From assembly GCA_965212145.1 (NCBI GenBank), contig CBDBUY010000009.1, positions 992,001-1,056,000 of the forward strand: a DNA stretch of 64,000 bases. The letters are read 5' to 3'. Shown here in pieces: positions 62,671 to 64,000 of the stretch (position 1 is the first letter of the stretch; the number at the start of each line of letters is the position of its first letter). Made by a program: the position numbers and the translations under genes. The notes under the pieces are model-generated. The model saw only the letters and a list, made by a program, of their open reading frames with translations. It was not told the DNA's origin and did no database searches. This DNA comes from JAAEPI01 sp965212145 (lineage in GTDB: Bacteria > Bacteroidota > Bacteroidia > Cytophagales > Cyclobacteriaceae).

Positions 62671-63189
62671 TCAAGTTAGATCGGCAAAAAGGTCGCCGGT
62701 CTTAGGCAGATTTTGATGCCTTAAATGTTTGAGATAAAGCTGAGCACACGCATTGGCATCACTGAGGGCATCATGATGATTGAGTGGAATTTTGTACTTG
62801 AGCGTTAGGTATTTCAGTCCTCTTTTGAAAATTTTTCGAGTGCACCTTTCTTCGAAATTTGGTTGGGCCAGTTCATAGTAATCGAGCGTGGATCTCAAAC
62901 AATTCACATCAAAAGCTGAATTGTGCGCAACCAATACTTGGTCTTCTATGAGGTCCTTGATTTCTCCCCAGTAATCCCAAAAGTCAGGGGCTGACTCGGT
63001 ATCCTCAGGCTGAATGCCATGAACTTCAATGTTTTTGTAGAAATAAGAATTTCCAGGAGGACGAATCAGTTGATTTACTGTTTGTACTGTCTTTCCGTCT
63101 TCGATTCGAACAATTCCGATCTGGCATATACTAGTTGGACTCCAAGTAGCAGTCTCGAAATCAATGGCCGTAAATGCTTCAAGAGGCAT
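62671..63189 (-). CDS. 3'-5' exonuclease (DEDDh, DnaQ-like)
   Basis: 172 residues from the ATG at 63189 (MPLEAFTAIDFETATW); an upstream extension of 15 codons crosses the promoter and is rejected. DEDDh residues: AIDFETA (Asp, Glu), VLVAHNSAFDV (Asp) and HHDALSDANA (His, Asp). Stand-alone exonucleases of this kind proofread or process nucleic acids. An identified substrate cannot be given. Confidence 0.9.
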   Translation of the reverse strand: MPLEAFTAIDFETATWSPTSICQIGIVRIEDGKTVQTVNQLIRPPGNSYFYKNIEVHGIQPEDTESAPDFWDYWGEIKDLIEDQVLVAHNSAFDVNCLRSTLDYYELAQPNFEERCTRKIFKRGLKYLTLKYKIPLNHHDALSDANACAQLYLKHLRHQNLPKTGDLFADLT

Positions 63190-63192
63190 AGC

Positions 63193-63223
63193 CAAATATA
63201 TGGCCAAGCTGGTATAGACCAAA
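63193..63223 (-). promoter_or_regulatory. Promoter of the exonuclease gene
   Basis: TATATTTG (63193-63200) and TTTG (63220-63223) on the minus strand, 19 nt apart, match the Bacteroidota promoter. The -7 box ends 4 nt before the ATG, so the transcript should be leaderless. The -33 TTTG lies in the T-run of the fasciclin terminator. Confidence 0.55.
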
Positions 63224-63248
63224 AAAAGGCCCACCCGAAAGGGTGGAC
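63221..63248 (-). terminator. Terminator of the fasciclin gene
   Basis: On the minus strand GGTCCACCC / GGGTGGGCC stem followed by seven T. Confidence 0.85.
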
Positions 63249-63271
63249 CCGTTTAACCAAACCACTCTTCT

Positions 63272-63781
63272 CTACTTTTTCGGAGGCAGTATCACTTGGT
63301 CGATTACGTGAACTACTCCATTTGATGCTTCAATGTCAGCACTTACTACGTTTGCTCCGTTCACTTTGGCTCCATTCACGGTCGTGATTGTCACCTTGGC
63401 ACCATTGGCAGTAGTAGCCTTCATATTGTTCTTTAAATCTTTGGCATAGACCTTTCCTGGAACCACGTGGTAAGTCAAAATGGCCACAAGCTGTTCCTTA
63501 TTCTCTGGCTTCAACAAATTCTCCACAGTTCCAGCTGGTAGTGCAGCGAAGGCTTCATTTGAAGGAGCGAAAACAGTGAAAGGACCATCTCCTTGTAGGG
63601 TTTCCACAAGTCCTCCCGCCTTCAAGGCAGCAACAAGAGTGGACAGGATATCAGTTCCGACTGCAAGTTCAACGATATTTTTCGCTGGGTCTTTTTCTTC
63701 TTTCACGGGATCGGTATTGATCGCTTGAAGGACCGTTACTGAAGCTAAAAGAACAGCGATAACGAATGCTAATTTTTTCAT
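63272..63781 (-). CDS. Secreted fasciclin (FAS1) domain protein
   Basis: 169 residues from the ATG at 63781 (MKKLAFVIAVLLASVTVLQA, signal peptide); a 20-codon extension upstream has no signal features. One FAS1 domain: H1 motif TVFAPSNEAFAALP (near residue 75), ILTYHVVPGKV, and the H2-like ending NGVVHVIDQVILPPKK. FAS1 domains mediate adhesion or binding at the cell surface. Confidence 0.93.
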   Translation of the reverse strand: MKKLAFVIAVLLASVTVLQAINTDPVKEEKDPAKNIVELAVGTDILSTLVAALKAGGLVETLQGDGPFTVFAPSNEAFAALPAGTVENLLKPENKEQLVAILTYHVVPGKVYAKDLKNNMKATTANGAKVTITTVNGAKVNGANVVSADIEASNGVVHVIDQVILPPKK

Positions 63782-63849
63782 TTTGTCTAATATTTTAGTT
63801 GTTATAGTTAGACAAACCTTAGCCGAGCAAAATTGGTTCACGGGGTGTG

Positions 63850-63874
63850 AAAAAAACTTCTTCCTCTAAGAAGT
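63850..63874 (-). terminator. Terminator of the gene at the right edge
   Basis: On the minus strand ACTTCTT / AAGAAGT stem with T-run, 25 nt after the stop at 63899. Confidence 0.7.
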
Positions 63875-63898
63875 CGTTCTAAAAAAAGAATAAGATTA

Positions 63899-64000
63899 TT
63901 AGTCAGCCTTATCCAGCTGTCGCTGAATAGCGTCGAGCTTTTTCATGACTTTGGCATTTTCAGCTTGGACGAAATCTTTAATATTTTGTTCTTCTTCCTG
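63899..64000 (-). CDS. C-terminal fragment of a coiled-coil protein
   Basis: Only the last 33 residues are in the window (QEEEQNIKDFVQAENAKV then MKKLDAIQRQLDKAD). Heptad-like and charged, with a terminator after the stop. The family cannot be named from this piece. Confidence 0.6.
   Translation of the reverse strand, partial: QEEEQNIKDFVQAENAKVMKKLDAIQRQLDKAD

Overview
The window looks like a chromosomal segment of a Bacteroidota bacterium, most likely of the Cytophagales type. Evidence: extracytoplasmic sigma factor with FecR anti-sigma and STN/carboxypeptidase-regulatory modules, a TonB-dependent outer-membrane barrel, SPOR and ExbBD/TonB genes, menaquinone genes, an AT-leaning genome without strong Shine-Dalgarno sites, and several TAnnTTTG -7 boxes (the Bacteroidota housekeeping promoter) placed almost on top of start codons. 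No phage, CRISPR array or rRNA operon is visible.

Layout. 1-8.4 kb: end of an outer-membrane barrel gene, an acidic SPOR protein, an exbB-exbD-tonB-like energy-transducing operon running into folC, then trmB, a rhodanese lipoprotein and small proteins. 8.4-16.4 kb: a large secreted zinc metalloprotease, an unknown membrane protein, tex, a DUF1328 mini-protein and a Dps-like ferritin. 16.4-23.4 kb: an accessory stretch with a frameshifted IF2-N-like protein, a frameshifted PqiA-type membrane protein, a type IIG (Eco57I-like) restriction-modification gene interrupted by a dispersed palindromic repeat, and a BrnT/RHH toxin-antitoxin pair. 23.4-30.7 kb: mnmE and a manganese/zinc/iron-type ABC transporter operon headed by its own DtxR/MntR-family repressor. 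One permease of this operon carries a fused DtxR-like module. A four-helix-bundle (S23) gene flanked by 13-bp inverted repeats sits between two transporter genes, and a truncated relative sits at another junction. 30.7-35.8 kb: glycosyltransferase, dapD, DUF3108, TPR and YdcF-like genes. 35.9-37.5 kb: tRNA-Ile2(CAU) whose 3' end is repeated three times in a 111-bp tandem array, followed by a two-gene module bracketed by double-palindrome repeats. 37.5-55.4 kb: mostly housekeeping genes (tyrS, apt, parE/parC, trmH), a sterol-desaturase family protein, a rhomboid and a radical SAM protein. 55.4-62.6 kb: menaquinone genes (menE; then a hotdog thioesterase, menF and menD), split by a sigma / STN-CarboxypepD / FecR cluster. 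62.6-64 kb: an exonuclease, a fasciclin protein and the tail of one more gene.

Two themes deserve attention. First, from about 17.0 to 23.5 kb nearly every broken reading frame is repaired by removing one base from a short homopolymer. All of these shifts have the same sign, and they are densest beside the dispersed repeat. This suggests residual long-read insertion errors (or a very unusual mutation bias) rather than ordinary gene decay; mnmE itself loses its essential C-terminal CIGK motif this way. Second, the window holds several cases of small repeats or cassettes landing exactly at gene or tRNA boundaries: the repeat inside the restriction gene, the S23 cassette at a stop codon in the metal-transport operon, and the triplicated tRNA tail.
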